Shown: in pieces, positions 13,313 to 25,262 of the stretch
Numbering within the stretch: position 1 is the first letter of the stretch
Layout: every line of letters begins with the position of its first letter
Assembly (NCBI GenBank): GCA_008933995.1
Contig: WARS01000009.1
Span: 367,501 to 431,500, forward strand
Direction: 5' to 3'
Length of the DNA: 64,000 nt
Origin: Datnioides undecimradiatus
Taxonomy: Eukaryota > Chordata > Actinopteri > Lobotiformes > Datnioididae
The notes under the pieces: generated by a model
What the model was told of the DNA's origin: nothing
Seen by the model: the letters and a program-made list of their open reading frames with translations, nothing else
Databases searched by the model: none
Made by a program: the position numbers and the translations under genes

Positions 13313-14468
13313 GACTTCAAGCATCTCCCAGAAGATCGTAAATCACCGCGTGGCAAACAGTTTCCGAAGATCGCGGCTGAATGCAAGCGATAAACAGCTC
13401 TCGAGAAAGAAAAATATCCTGATTGGACGCTGAATAGAGTTTGATTGCACTATATGCAAATCAAGAGGCAGAGAGAGAGAAGAGTGTTTGATAATTCGGG
13501 GCTCTATCACACGTCCTGCTGATTGGTCCCACTTGTTGGATTCGCCTTCGAGTCCTGACCAGAGTTAAGTTGTCCCCTGCTCCTTGGAACTGATTAGTCT
13601 GCTTTTCCGCTCTGTTCTATCAGCCCGATCTCGCCAAAAGCCTCGTAAATAACACGGCGGAGGCTCTATTTTCAGTGTCAACGCTAAGATTTCATACGCA
13701 AAGCGCGAAAGTCCGTCTGTGGGGGAGATGGCAGTGGGTGCATGGGACAAACAAACACGGGGCTTGCACCCAGGAGACCGGCGTTAGTCCCACGCTGAAA
13801 CCAAAAGCCAACGCCGACTGATTTGACTTTTGCGTCTTTACGTCCTGTCTTCGGTTTGTTAGGTGGACACGTGCAGGTTTGGTGCATGCATGCGCTCAAC
13901 TACCAGCTACTAAAGTGTGTTTTAATCTTTACTGTGAACCTGTTCTTAAGTCAACATATGCATTTTGGATTTGCGCCCAGTAACTGATAATCCACAGTTG
14001 CGCTCTTTCCCGCTTCAGCACAAAACCAACAGCGAGCCTCGATCTTGTCTTCGCTTTAGCTCATCTCGTCTTTCCTCTTCGTTTCACTGTCGCACGAATC
14101 AAAGCCGCCACAGCTACGTTAGCCACCGCTAAAAGACGGACCAGTTTATCTGAAGCTGTGCGGCGGAAGGAAGCGGAGGAATCAGGCGAGCTGGCTGCCA
14201 ACTAACAGCTGTGGAAATGAGTCTTTGAAGCCGCTGACTCGCCGTGGCTTTATTACATGAGAGGGATGTTTGTTTTCAACGTGCAACTAAATGTTTTATT
14301 TTAGCTCCGTCTCATACGCTGCAGAGCATAAAATCCCCTTTTTACCCGCCTCTCTCATCGCCTCCTGTGTTCTCCCGGCCAGCGCTCCACTCATCCGCTC
14401 GCCATCTCTCTTCCTCCTGCGCTTTCTCCCAACTGAACCGATCCATTGATCTCTATTTGTCTAATCAG

Positions 14469-14470
<2 letters not shown>
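13313..14470. other. Gene-free stretch
   Basis: No gene or recognised repeat. The sequence is of balanced composition, with a TATGCAAAT octamer-like string at about 13453. Frames are under 98 codons and overlap on both strands. Confidence 0.5.

Positions 14471-14504
<34 letters not shown>
14471..14504. repeat. (CA)n microsatellite
   Basis: A pure CA run of 17 units. Confidence 0.95.
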
Positions 14505-14505
<1 letters not shown>

Positions 14506-14663
14506 TTACCCTCCGGTGTACAGCAGTGATAAATTAACACAATTCTACAATTGACATTACTGAAACCATTTCTGTGTGTGTGCGTGCAGCTGTATTTGCA
14601 TATAAACAAGCTGGCACTCTTTTGTAATTATATGAATGTTTTTGTTTGCATGCAGGTATGAAA

Positions 14664-14687
14664 GTGTGTGTGTGTGTGTGTGTGTGT
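14664..14687. repeat. (GT)n microsatellite
   Basis: A pure GT run of 12 units, about 160 bp from the CA tract at 14471 and in the opposite orientation. Confidence 0.95.
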
Positions 14688-14699
14688 CATGTGTGTAAT

Positions 14700-17600
14700 A
14701 AGAGCTCTGCAGCTACAGGTTACATTTTTGTTGTTATTTGTTTGTTTGTTTTTGTTTACAGCTTGCCTTTGTTCTGTCAGTCCCGTGCTTTCTGCAGCTT
14801 ATCTGCAGTCAAACGACTGTTAATGGCCTCTGTCCGCGCAGACCAGCGCGCCAAAACCAGCCTCCGCTTTTGATGGACGGTCCTAAGGTGGCGGGGAGAC
14901 ATTTGCGATGAAACAGCTCACGGACGAAATCCGGATCTGCACACATGTGCCGTTTTGAAGTCCGAATCCAATTTCACTCAGCGACCGACAAATGAGTTCA
15001 CGGGACACCTGAACGTTTGTTCGAGGCGGCGGCTTTAGCAGGATGCTCAGGTTGGTCTTCCTGGCTTCACGCTTTTGATTATCGCTATTTGTGCAAGTCC
15101 GGTACGTTCACGTCACAACGATGCAAATTTCAGTTTGTCTCGGATAAATGACCAAACAAAAGTCAGCGGTGATTAAATCAAAAACAACAAATTGCTCAAT
15201 CTGTTCCACTTCACCAGTCCGTTTTTTGCATTTGGCCTCCATGTTTTGTCTGCTGTGTGTGGGGAAGCGTGTGCATTTGAACATATTCACATATGTGTGA
15301 AGGTTTGTGCTGTGAGTTTTACGCATTCTGCAGCATTTTGTGCAAATGAAAACTAGTTTTTGGTGTTTTGAGAAGGTCACCCAGTGTATAATACACAACA
15401 TATTGCAGTACAGATCTAAAACACATCCTTAAAAGACTGTAACATCGAAGAGATAGCGATATAGAGATGTGTCAGAGATCTGCGGCTAGTGGTTCGGCTG
15501 CAATGTGTGTGGTGAAGAGAGTAAATCAGCACTGAAATACGGCTTCTACCCACGGGCCAGTCGAGTTAGGTGAATCAGGTCCATGTATTGCTTTTTATAA
15601 TGAGCATAATTGTGGTAATTTACAGCCAGCCCGCCGAATAGATCTGCAGCACTGCCGCCGATGACTGTTAGAGGGTCCGAGCTGCAGCTCATGAGTCAGT
15701 TGGTGTGGGTGTCCACTGAAAACGGACATTTGAATCAATAAAAAAACATAATCACACACAGTTTTGACAGCCCTGCATTATAATCCTGAGACATTTCTTT
15801 CAATCACAGGCAGCTAATTTAGTTTTCTTCTTTTAAACCATTGTGCTATCAGTAAAAACATTTAAATGGCACTTATTGTTCCTAAAAGCATTGACCGTGG
15901 ACACAGATCAATGATTGTATCGTGCAATTAAGGCTCCGAAACGTCTCCCAAGGCTGCTCGCACACAGACGCTGAGACCAGCATGAATCAGGTTTCACTAA
16001 AGACGGAGATATTGTGCTGATTGTTTGCATCTGTTGCTCACATTTGCACGTCCTCTGCTGCGCCCAAATAAATCACGTCTCTTTATTAATAAATCCCAAG
16101 GTAAAGTGAGGCTGTGCATGGCGAGCCTCGGTCTTCAGAGCCTTGTGCTGATGATGAGCCGTGGGCGCACCTATCAGCGCTGATGAAAACACACAGCTGT
16201 CTTACTCCCGGCTTACAATAAATTATGTAAATCTCTGCCTTTTGTGCTCATAATGATACTCATAATGATCAGCGAGAGAATTAGACCAACTGCTCTCTTA
16301 AGTATCACAAGTTGCAAGCTCAAGTTTTCCAATTATGATGCGGCTGGATTTGATGTTTGTAACCCAGATAAAGTCAGGAAAGATGAAGGTGAAGATGCTG
16401 CGCAAACACACTTTTGCTAAGCCCAATTAGCAGAGACGCTGTTGCAGTCTTTGCATTGTTTCACACAAATCACATGTTGATCCATCCCATAAATATTTAC
16501 AGCGTTCGTCGCGTTGCACTTTTATAGATCTGGTGTTTGGTATTCACAGAGCTGAGGCATTAAACATCAGCTCTCCCTCAATGTCATTTCAAAAATACAC
16601 AGAGATGCCTCCGAGCATCGGGCGCCTGTTATTGTGCGGCGAATTCGGCGCACATGACCGGCGGCAACCCGCTGGGAGAATGCATGCTGCACGTAATCTC
16701 GCCAAGTCCAAATCTGCGACGGTAAACAAATGTTTGTTTCGCATTCGGAAGCGATTTATGAAATGCCCCTTTGAACCATTTTAGATCACATCCCCCCCGT
16801 CTTATTGTGCATCTGTTCTGCAAAATGTGCTGCAGGAAAATACAAAAGGTTGATTTTTATTTATTTATTGTACCAAAATATGATCCTGTTTTATAATATA
16901 ATCCATCCACCCAGCAAGCTTGAACATTTACTAGCGCAGAGCTAATAATCGTGTGTTCGCTAGCTAGCACCAATGTTTGATTCGTCACGTTTGCTATAAA
17001 GCAAAGCTAAAGCCACAGAATACATTCGAACAGTGTTATTTTAGCTTGCGCGTTAAAGCCGTGCATGTCAAACGTACACAAACTGCCTATTTAAAGAAGC
17101 TTTGAATCCACCTTCATGTTTGGAAAAGTCTAAATACGACGGCACATATTAATTCAGCCTCACACCATTTATTGTATTTGTGATGCACACGAGAGCGAAC
17201 ACTTCCACTGGGTGGCTGCGTCTCAGCTTTGAAATGCTGTCCCCTGCTGCGCTCTGAACGGGGGTGCGTGTCCATCTGCATGTATGCAGATATGCAGATG
17301 CATGTGTGTGCGTGTTGGTGTTTATGTTTATGTCTGTTCAATGTAAATTAATGAGGGAAGTGTCAACACGCGTCTCGGTTTCTTGTTTTTCCGTCGGTGA
17401 AAGCAGAACGGGAAAGATGAAGGAACAGTTTCGGAAAGACACAAAAGAGCTGGAGCAAAGTGGGACATGGAAACTGGTTTAAAAATTAAATCCTGAACGT
17501 CTAACAATGGTGAACAGCTGCTTGTTTACTCAGAATATTTCATTTCATCAGCTGGAGATTAAAGAAACTGTCACAAAGGGACCCTGTTGAGTGTAAACTG

Positions 17601-18526
17601 CTGCGATCAATGTCCTCTGGCAGGGGGAAACGGTCCCACGGTCCCACGCAGAACATGTTGATGGGAAAAGAAAAAAATAATCTAGAAGTCATTTAATTCT
17701 GAAAATAAAAGTTAGAAATATGTTTTTCTTAGTGAGCACAGTTGACGGACAGGTCGTGAAACAAACTGTCAACATCAAAGCCGCGAATGTTGTGATTTTC
17801 TGACTTTTGGTTCCTAACAATTACATGAATTTGGTGTTAATTAGATATGTAATCAGTCAATTACACAATTAGAATCATTAGATCTAATCATTCATTAACT
17901 ACCGCAGTAAAGCAGAGTTAGCATGTAGCTCCAGCATCATGTGGGTCAACCGAACGCTGCACTCTAACCAAGACAACACAAGTGTAGCTTGTAACGCCTC
18001 TCCCTGCAGCGACAATGGGTAATTTGACTTTATTTGTTGTCTTGTGCCACAGCAAGACTAAAATAATATAACTGTGGGTGTGAATGACAGAATTAAAGAC
18101 ATTTGATAGAAACACAAAAGGTTTTGAGAGAAGTAAACAAAAGGAAATGGTGCAAACAAGTTAATAAGGACACAAGAGGAAAACAGAAAATAACCAAAAA
18201 CAAAAGAAAATCATCAGACTTTCTAAAAACATTTAAAATGAGATGGAAAAGGCGGATACTGGGCATCATCGATGAGATGTGTGTGACCCTCAACAACTCT
18301 GAAATACAGAAAAGCGGTTTTTCATTACTGTTTAATCATCATCAGCGTTTAAGATTCACCGTCAAACAGTTGCTCGAAGAAATAGGAGAATAGAACGCGT
18401 GCACATGTGCAGGTGATGCACATTTGAGCTGCAAAATCAGCACATTGATAAAAACACAGACGAAATGCGCTTAAAAAAGTAAATCTTGCATTCCTGTTTT
18501 TTTTTATTTTTCAGTTTTATTGAGCA
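14700..18526. other. Gene-free stretch, mostly unique
   Basis: No supportable gene. Blocks at 15590-15710 and 16190-16350 are repeat-free and rich in TAAT-type motifs (TTATAATGAGCATAATTG; CATAATGATACTCATAATGATC) and may be regulatory. 16850-16910 and 17640-17900 are AT-rich. The 96-codon frame at 18103-18393 is Lys/Arg-rich because of A-rich DNA and has no recognisable domain. Confidence 0.5.
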
Positions 18527-18550
18527 TGTGTGCGTGTGTGTGTGTGTGTG
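18527..18550. repeat. (TG)n microsatellite
   Basis: A TG run with one C interruption. It sits just upstream of the SINE-like piece at 18550. Confidence 0.9.
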
Positions 18551-18660
18551 CTTAAGTGGGGGTTGGCAGACTGTCAGAGCAGGAAACGTGGCAAGACAAA
18601 TGAGGGGATCGTGGGTTCGAGCCCTGGGCAGCACACGAGCCTGATAGATTGGTGAAGACT
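18551..18660 (+). repeat. Possible tRNA-derived SINE head
   Basis: The plus strand carries GGGTTCGAGCCC at about 18611-18622, a near match to a Pol III B-box with flanking complementary bases as in a tRNA T-arm. It is preceded about 45 bp upstream by TTGGCAGACTG, which could be a degenerate A-box. No full tRNA cloverleaf or anticodon arm is evident, so a SINE head or tRNA pseudogene is likelier than a functional tRNA. Confidence 0.35.
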
Positions 18661-18728
18661 GACTTAAAACGTCTGGGTTATTGATGGTCGCCCGCCGGCG
18701 CTAAAAATACATTGAAGCACTGACCTCA

Positions 18729-18736
18729 ACACACAC

Positions 18737-18767
<31 letters not shown>
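18729..18767. repeat. (CA)n microsatellite
   Basis: A CA run with a single G interruption, about 19 units. Confidence 0.95.
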
Positions 18768-18860
18768 AACTGAGCTGTCGAGCTGTTTCTCGCTCTCTCA
18801 CAAATTGAACTTTAAAATGTTTTGAACCTGATGAGGTGATTTTGTTTTTACTTATAACCT

Positions 18861-18892
18861 GTGCGTGTGTGTGTGTGTGTGCGTTTGTGCGT
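18861..18892. repeat. (GT)n microsatellite
   Basis: A GT-rich run with two CG-containing interruptions, in the opposite orientation to the CA tract at 18729. Confidence 0.9.
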
Positions 18893-19164
18893 CACACCAG
18901 CACCACCCAAAGTACACATTAGATCAGGATCTGAGACCTTCTCGCTCACATTGCTGCTATCGCTTAACATGCAAAGGTACGGTCCTCCTCTGACACCCCT
19001 TGTTTCAGCTTGGCCGCTGCTGGTAAACTGCGGTTTTAAAGCTAAGATGCTCAGCCATGCTATCAGCTGTGTATCTGGTTCCTGATATGTCTTCTAGCAT
19101 CAAAAACATGTTAACATGGTAAAAAAAAAAACAACTTAAATTTCAGTGTTAGGGATTACAACAT

Positions 19165-19365
19165 TCAGCTTCCTCCACTTAATCCGGGGCTGGGTTGCAG
19201 GGGGCAGCAGTCTCAGCAATGACGCTCTTCTCCCCAGCTCCTCTGGAAGGATGCTGAGGTGTCCCCTGGCCAGATGCAGTCGCTCCAGCTTGTCCTGGGT
19301 CTGCCCCACAGTCTCCTCCCAGATGGACATGCCTGGACCAACAGGGAGATGAACGGATGGAGATG
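19165..19365 (-). pseudogene. LINE ORF C-terminal end, decayed
   Basis: On the minus strand, one frame reads ACPSGRRLWGRPRTSWSDCI and a second continues ILPEELGRRASLLRLLPP. Together they match the GRRPRGRPRTRWRDY ... PPEELEEVAGE ... LLPP ending that I recognise as the C-terminus of a LINE polyprotein very common in fish. The join needs a frameshift near 19250 and several residues are changed, so it is dead. The plus strand shows the familiar CTTAATCCGGGGCTGGGTTGCAGGGGGCAGCAG string. It lacks the reverse transcriptase core and is a 5'-truncated copy. Confidence 0.65.
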
Positions 19366-20024
19366 ATGTTTAAAGTTGAGTCCCCCCCAAGATCGTCTCA
19401 GCATCAGTCCTTTTAGCCTTGAGATGCTAACGCAAAGAAAATCATTAGCTGGAGGACGCTGGAGTCGGTTCACATGAAAATTAATACTGTAAGAAAGGAA
19501 AAGGACAAAATAACAGACGGAAAACAAGTTGAAGCAAAGACAAAAGGACAAATTTAACAGAACAAAAAGCTGCTGAAGGTGCAACAAGCGCGTGATGAAT
19601 TTATGACATGACCAAAACCAAAGCTGCTCAGGTGAGATGAACTCTCACCTCTCGAAGGACGATTAAAGCTGAACTGAACAACAGAAAACATGAATCTCTG
19701 CTGAGAGGGAGGCGTAATTTGCAGTGCGTAGCTGTGGGTCAACTTTAATCCCTTAATATATTATAATAGCACAATAAAAGTTTACATACCGTTATATTAT
19801 GTCGTCTGCATGGTTTAGGGTTGATCGTAGCTCTAATTGCTCTCATTAGTGCAAAGTTCGTTGATTCTTTGTGTTCGTACTGGAACTGTTTCAGAGATAA
19901 TGACACTATTTTGCGGTTTGGCGTTAAAATTAACGACACCTTGCTCGTACCAGATATTTGCCAGCTGTCCAGCAGCGACGGAACGGGCGTTCACATCATT
20001 TACTAGCATAAATGTAGCAACGCC

Positions 20025-20130
20025 ATGCTGTCGACAAGTCAAAAGTAGTAGCATCAAAACATAATGAAAGTACCAAAAGTAAAAGTACTCATCATGCACA
20101 GCTGTCTGTTTCAGCTGGTCTATGCAGAGA
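20025..20130. repeat. Fragment of a dispersed teleost repeat
   Basis: The string GTACCAAAAGTAAAAGTACTCATCATGCA resembles the AAAAGTACTCATTATGCAGAATGG motif of a dispersed repeat that is frequent in teleost genomes. No ends or inverted repeats can be defined here, so the class is open. Confidence 0.35.
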
Positions 20131-20366
20131 CACGCTGAATAATGTGGCTTTAAAAAGCAGGAACACACAGCAGCACGGACTTTAGACATGGTTTTAGTTT
20201 TTCAATGGTGCAGTCTGCAGCCTTATAGCATCAATGCAACAACAGTGCACCTGAACGCACCTCATTGGTTGAAAACTAACAACGACAGGTGCTGTGCTGT
20301 GTGCACCGCTCTGCAACGAGTGTAGGATAGGGAGCTTAGTGTTAACCACCCTGCCTGCAAGATGAT

Positions 20367-20393
<27 letters not shown>
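20367..20393. repeat. (AC)n microsatellite
   Basis: A pure AC run of about 13 units. Confidence 0.95.
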
Positions 20394-20397
<4 letters not shown>

Positions 20398-20447
20398 TAT
20401 AGCAGCCTGCACTCTTAAGACACCTTGTAGCTTATTCAATTAACTTG

Positions 20448-20474
20448 GTGTGTGTATGTGTGTGTGTGTGTGTG
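20448..20474. repeat. (GT)n microsatellite
   Basis: A GT run with one A interruption. Together with the AC run at 20367 it forms an inverted pair separated by about 55 bp. Confidence 0.9.
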
Positions 20475-21214
20475 AGGGTGCTAGAGGTCACATTGAGGGG
20501 CTATTATTGTCTTTTCTCACACACACACATACACACAGACAGTGTCACACACCACCACGCGCTCTGCGGACTCTCATCTACGCGGGCATTCACGTGAGCG
20601 CGAACAATCTCCGTCACACTCGCGCTCGCACAGATGCTCAGAGGGAGCAGAGGTCGGCTGCTGAACTGTGGAAAGGTTCGGTGAACTCTGACCGTTAATA
20701 ACAAGAGTCCACGTCAGATTTCATTTCCTGCGTGACTCTCTGCCCTTCCTCTGTCACTTCCCCCTCCTTCCCTCTGTAATTTTCTCTCCGCCGTTAAGCC
20801 TCCGTGTGCAATTTTTATCTGTTTCATCCCCTTTTTCACTGAATCACTTAGATACATCAACTCTCCCATTGTGAGTTGAATAGAAACGCAGAAACAACCC
20901 GGTGGCAGTCACAAAATCTGCAAACCAAAGCTGACCAAATTTAAAACATATTAAACTCCAGTCCCGTTAATTAGTTTTAAGAAACCGAACTGATAATTTG
21001 GCAGTTTTTCCTGCATAAAGGCCGTAATTATTAGCCCCACCGCGGCGCTGACATCTCTATTCATGCATTTTTGAGTTGGACTGTTAAATAAAAAAATAAA
21101 GCAAAACATCGAATCCTGATTAAACGCCAAATTAAAGTGGAGCTTTCTGTTGCAGGTTTGGAGAAAACCACCTGTTTCTGGGGCAAAGACAACCTGGGTC
21201 AGGGTGTGGAGTAG

Positions 21215-21217
<3 letters not shown>

Positions 21218-21252
<35 letters not shown>

Positions 21253-21279
21253 GCACACGCGCACACGCATGCACGCACA
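21218..21279. repeat. (CA)n with CG-containing tail
   Basis: A pure CA run to 21248 followed by CACG-type alternating purine-pyrimidine sequence to about 21279. Such tracts can adopt Z-DNA; this is a general property, not shown here. Confidence 0.9.
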
Positions 21280-23739
21280 TCTATTAATGGAATCTTTTCC
21301 AAGTCACAAGAAAGATGTTATTTTGTGATTTCTCCATCTGACTTTGTGCCTTATTAAGTTATTGGTAATAAAGTGGGTCGAAGTGTCGTGGCTGAGAAAG
21401 CCAATTATCTCCTCCCGTCCTCCGAGACCTGTCTTTAATTATCAACTTTTTATAACTCTGGTCTTAATGATATAGCCGACGGTGTCTGCGTCTGTCTCTC
21501 TGTCTGGATTTTCTCCGTCTGTGGTTTGATGACTCTGTTTAATGAAACCGCCGACGGGGGCGCGCCTCTAAATCTGACACTCTAACCTTATTCCGACACG
21601 GATCTCCACGTCTGTCCTTCTGCGCTCAAAGAAACGAATACCAGCGCTCTAAAAAAGACAAAAAGTCCCTGATTGTGAACCGAGAAACTGGTCATTAAAT
21701 CGTTCTTTAGTCCATTTCACAACTGATTGAATTCAATTTAATCATTAGGTATGGCACTTTGAAACACCACGACTGGACCAGATGTACTCAGTTTCATGTA
21801 ATTTCATAAACACTGCCTCATGTGGGCACTGATTTCCTACACCAATACAAAGGAAATTTGCAAAAATGTGTAAATCCTCCACCGTGGACCGATACCGTGT
21901 GTTATGCATTTATTAAATGCACGTGAGTCAGATGCAAAATGGGCCAACTGCACGAGATGCGACCGAGGGAAGTTCGGGAAGAAGCCGTGAGAAGAAACAC
22001 TTTCGAGGTGGACTGAGGTGGCTGCAGAGCCACAACCATCGTCTTTACAGGAACTGCATCACACGACACTTCGCAACCTGGCCTTCAACCTCTGTGGATG
22101 CATCCTTATCAACTTAATAAGTTCAGAAATGTGCTCTGAGCCTTTTGTAGGCGTCATTTCCTGTTTTCCTTGTGTGTCTCGGTTAACTTCTCACCACCTG
22201 AGTGCTTGCTGCGCAACTCTGACGAATGAATCACGTGACTCTTTGACAGTTTGTCTTGGTTTATTGTTCTCCAGCCTTTATCGTCATGTTTCCTAGCGTG
22301 TTTTTTAGATTTATTGCTTCGCTTTCATTTGCTTCCTGATGATTTGTTTGCTTTGCCTGCCTCAAACACGTTTTTACCCTTTTCTGAAACTTATTTTTTG
22401 CTCTTTTGCATCATTCAGTCATGTCAGTCTGTTCCTGCTCTGAAATGAGACTCAGAAATGAGACAAACAAGATCTAACTTCAACACCGGACACCCTGTGA
22501 AGATCAGCCCGCATTCACTTGTGTCGCAGTTGGCAGATGTGGAGGTAATGATGCAGGCCAGTCGAAATGCAGCACGTTTGACTCATTTTCAGTCGCTTTA
22601 AAAGCCTCTGCGTCTTTCTTTAAGCTGCTCTCACTGTGCAGCGTGACAGATGACTGTAAAGGGCCTTTGGTGTTTAGGAATCGGCCAACCGCACGGCAGA
22701 AGGACCCAAACCTTGCCAACAAGAACGCGGACTGACCTTTGCAGACGCGAAGTGTGATGAGATGTTGTGTGATGATTCAGGGCTCAATCTGTGCGATAAA
22801 ACACAAACTGCGCTTCGTTTGACTGAGACTCACTTGAACAACTCTTGGGCACTGCAACCGAATCCAGAAAAACACACTAGCCCAAACAAAACTGGGTGCA
22901 GGAACTCAAAATAAGATCCTGCAAGCAATCAAGGACTTCACCCAAAGTCGGAATGATCAACAACACGTGTAAAGAGATATTCTTGTGCAAATATCAGTGC
23001 AAGAAACCAAAGAACGATGCTTGAACAACCGTTTAATTAAATGCTCCAGACAGTAAGACGTGGAGGTTAATGGGGAAAACGTGCAGAGTCAGTCCACTTT
23101 GTTCCTGCCACCGAGAGAGCCCAAGAAACAGAGGCATCTTTCCGTTTTACTGCCTCCGTCCCGGCAACTGGAGCTAAATTATCTTGGCAACAAGAAGTGG
23201 CAGTGCAATCAAAGTATACTTAGACATCTGGACCGTGGGCAACTGTGAGAGTCAACACATGGAGAAGAGTCACTTAACCGGTGTTGATTTGTCATTATCC
23301 TTCTGATGCTGATCAGCAGTAGTGATTCACGCCGACGCGTCCTGTTTGTTATCATCTTATCCTCCCTGAAAAACCGATTCTGCCTCCCCGATATCCCCTC
23401 CAAAGGTCGTGGGTTGCATTTTTTACCCTCAGCTTAAAGGGATAACGCAGCAAAAGCCTTGTTTTAAGGACCAAACTGCCTGCAGGCATGAAAGGAGGCG
23501 TGGAAAGAGCGTAATACAACTACATCTGGATGTCGTTCAGTACCTGCAGTCTTCAGCTATTAAGGATTTGAATCGAATAACGTGTAAATGTCATAAGTTG
23601 ACAACGGTTTGTGCAGAATTATAGTTATAATGTAAGAAAAGAAAAAGTTGATATTTACCATGTTATAGATCTCACTTTTATATTAATCTGGACTCATTAA
23701 ATCGATCAGTCAGACCATTTTTCAACCAAATCACATGCA
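21280..23739. other. Gene-free stretch, mostly unique
   Basis: No supportable gene. 21300-21480 is repeat-free with TTAATTAT, CCAATTATC and TTAATGATATAG motifs and could be a regulatory block. 22230-22450 is pyrimidine-rich. Frames do not exceed 92 codons and show no recognisable domain. Confidence 0.5.
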
Positions 23740-23915
23740 CTAGCTGCACTGGTGCAACAAGGGCTGCAGTGCCTTGCTCCAGAGCACCCCAAAACTGGCA
23801 AATGAGTCAACAGGAAGTGCCGCTCTTTCACTTTTCCCCGTCCAGATTTATCCTGCTGCTGCAGAGATCGAACCGGAAACACCTCCGTCTCTGCGGGCGG
23901 CTGCTTCACCAGGTG
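23740..23915 (-). repeat. tRNA-related SINE-like element
   Basis: The plus strand runs from CAGTGCCTTGCTCCAGAGCACC to GAGATCGAACCGGAAACACC and GCGGCTGCTTCACC. Its complement has GGTTCGATCTC near 23867-23877 (B-box like) and TGGTGAAGCAGCCG near 23900 (A-box like), in the right order and spacing for a tRNA-derived head. It appears related to the piece at 13190. Confidence 0.45.
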
Positions 23916-24493
23916 ATTTTTACTGTGTGTACAGCTTAAAGAGCTCCTTGAGGCTCTGAAGATGCCATCAGATCGCAGTGTTGTAAGAAAATGGTGGTAA
24001 TTTGGCCTCAGACGCGACTTGTCTGTACATTTCTCTCCCCGCTCGTCGCCGCCTAATGGCACCTAGTCGCCCAGTTCAAGCTGGAGTCACAGGCTCTCAG
24101 GTGCTCTTGAGGAAACTCTGCGGCCCGGCGGTCTGACGTTACATGATGATATGTGTCAGTCTCTGTGTCGCCCTGACCGTCTCTCTCCAGCTCCTTGGCT
24201 CTGTCCCGCAGAAGGAAACGACTGAGAGATTATTCATTGCAGGATAATGACGGTACAGCGGTCTAACTGCCAAAGGCTCTTGATAGACTGCCAGACAGAG
24301 CAGTCTGCATCTGTGTGTGCGTGTGTTGATAATAGTTTACCAGGCAGAATGACTGTCTGGAAGAGTTGGAAGTGTCTCTGGCTGCACTTGAACATGATTT
24401 GGAGCTCATTCAGACTCAATTTGCGGCGGACGGGCAGAAAGAGAGCAGGAGAAAGAGCCGGGGTGGCGAAAACTGACAGATGAGAAGCAAACA

Positions 24494-24515
24494 AGAGAGA
24501 GAGAGAGAGAGAGAG
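24494..24515. repeat. (GA)n microsatellite
   Basis: A pure GA run of 11 units within a purine-rich stretch at 24425-24555. Confidence 0.95.
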
Positions 24516-24779
24516 GTAAACCAAAAGAAAGAGGGAGGAAAGAAAAGGAGTGTGTGTGTTTGCACATTAATGCCTTCATATCTGTCTGGTTAAACAGAGG
24601 AAACGAGCGGCGCATCCTTCAAGGGCACGTTAAAATAACATCGACCCTCCTCGACTCCACCGCCCCGCTCCTCCTTTCACTCCTCGCCGATTCTCTCGAG
24701 ACGTTACAACTGAACGGCGAGGTCCAGCGTTTCACCTTTCAAGTTCAAGAGAAATGAGTTTTGAATACGTAGAAGAACA

Positions 24780-25262
24780 ATGTGGGACAGAAGCGGTTTG
24801 CTTATCTAAGTCTCGTGGTTCTGGGTTTTTGCGTTACCCGTTTCCTGTTTTATTTTGAAAATACTCACCTTTCGCCTCATCTCAGCGTTCCTCACTTCCT
24901 GTCTGGACTGTGTGCCTTTCAATTGGTTTCGCCTGGGCCTTGTTATCTCTCCTGCAGAGCACATTTAGTGTGTGCTCGCCTCTCTCAGTTGCCAGCTCGT
25001 CTGTGTACCTTGCGTCAGGCCTTTTTCCTCGTGTTTTCCTGGATTCATACTTTATTTTCCCAAACCTGCTCTGTTGTTTTTGGACTTTTGATTCTTACCC
25101 GCTCTCTCTACGGATTCGTTAGCCGGTTTGGCTTCTCTGCGTTTGACCCTTACCTCCCTCTATGTCCTTGCAGTAACCGCGCTGCACAGCTTTTTTGTGT
25201 CGATTATTGAATCACTGAACTGCACCAGCTCCGCCTCAGTGATCTGCATTCGGATCCAACCC
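24780..25262 (+). repeat. Dispersed repeat family, longest copy
   Basis: The core TTCCTGTTTTATTTTGAAAA at 24841 is followed by a long T/C-rich body (…CTGGATTCATAC…, TTTTTGGACTTTTG, TATTGAATCACTGAACTGCA) and an end reading CTGCATTCGGATCCAACC. I recognise this layout as a non-coding dispersed repeat of teleosts. Two further copies are in the window at 35030-35262 (minus) and 46380-46515 (plus, shorter). Frames across it (142 and 101 codons) are pyrimidine-rich artefacts. Confidence 0.55.

Noticed and set aside
22240-22450. Possible fourth copy of the CTTCCTGTTTTATTTTGAA family
   Set aside because: It is pyrimidine-rich and has a similar look, but the core string and the distal landmarks are missing.
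24782-25210. 142-codon hydrophobic plus frame resembling a membrane protein
   Set aside because: It lies in the T/C-rich body of a dispersed non-coding repeat with other copies in the window that do not keep the frame.
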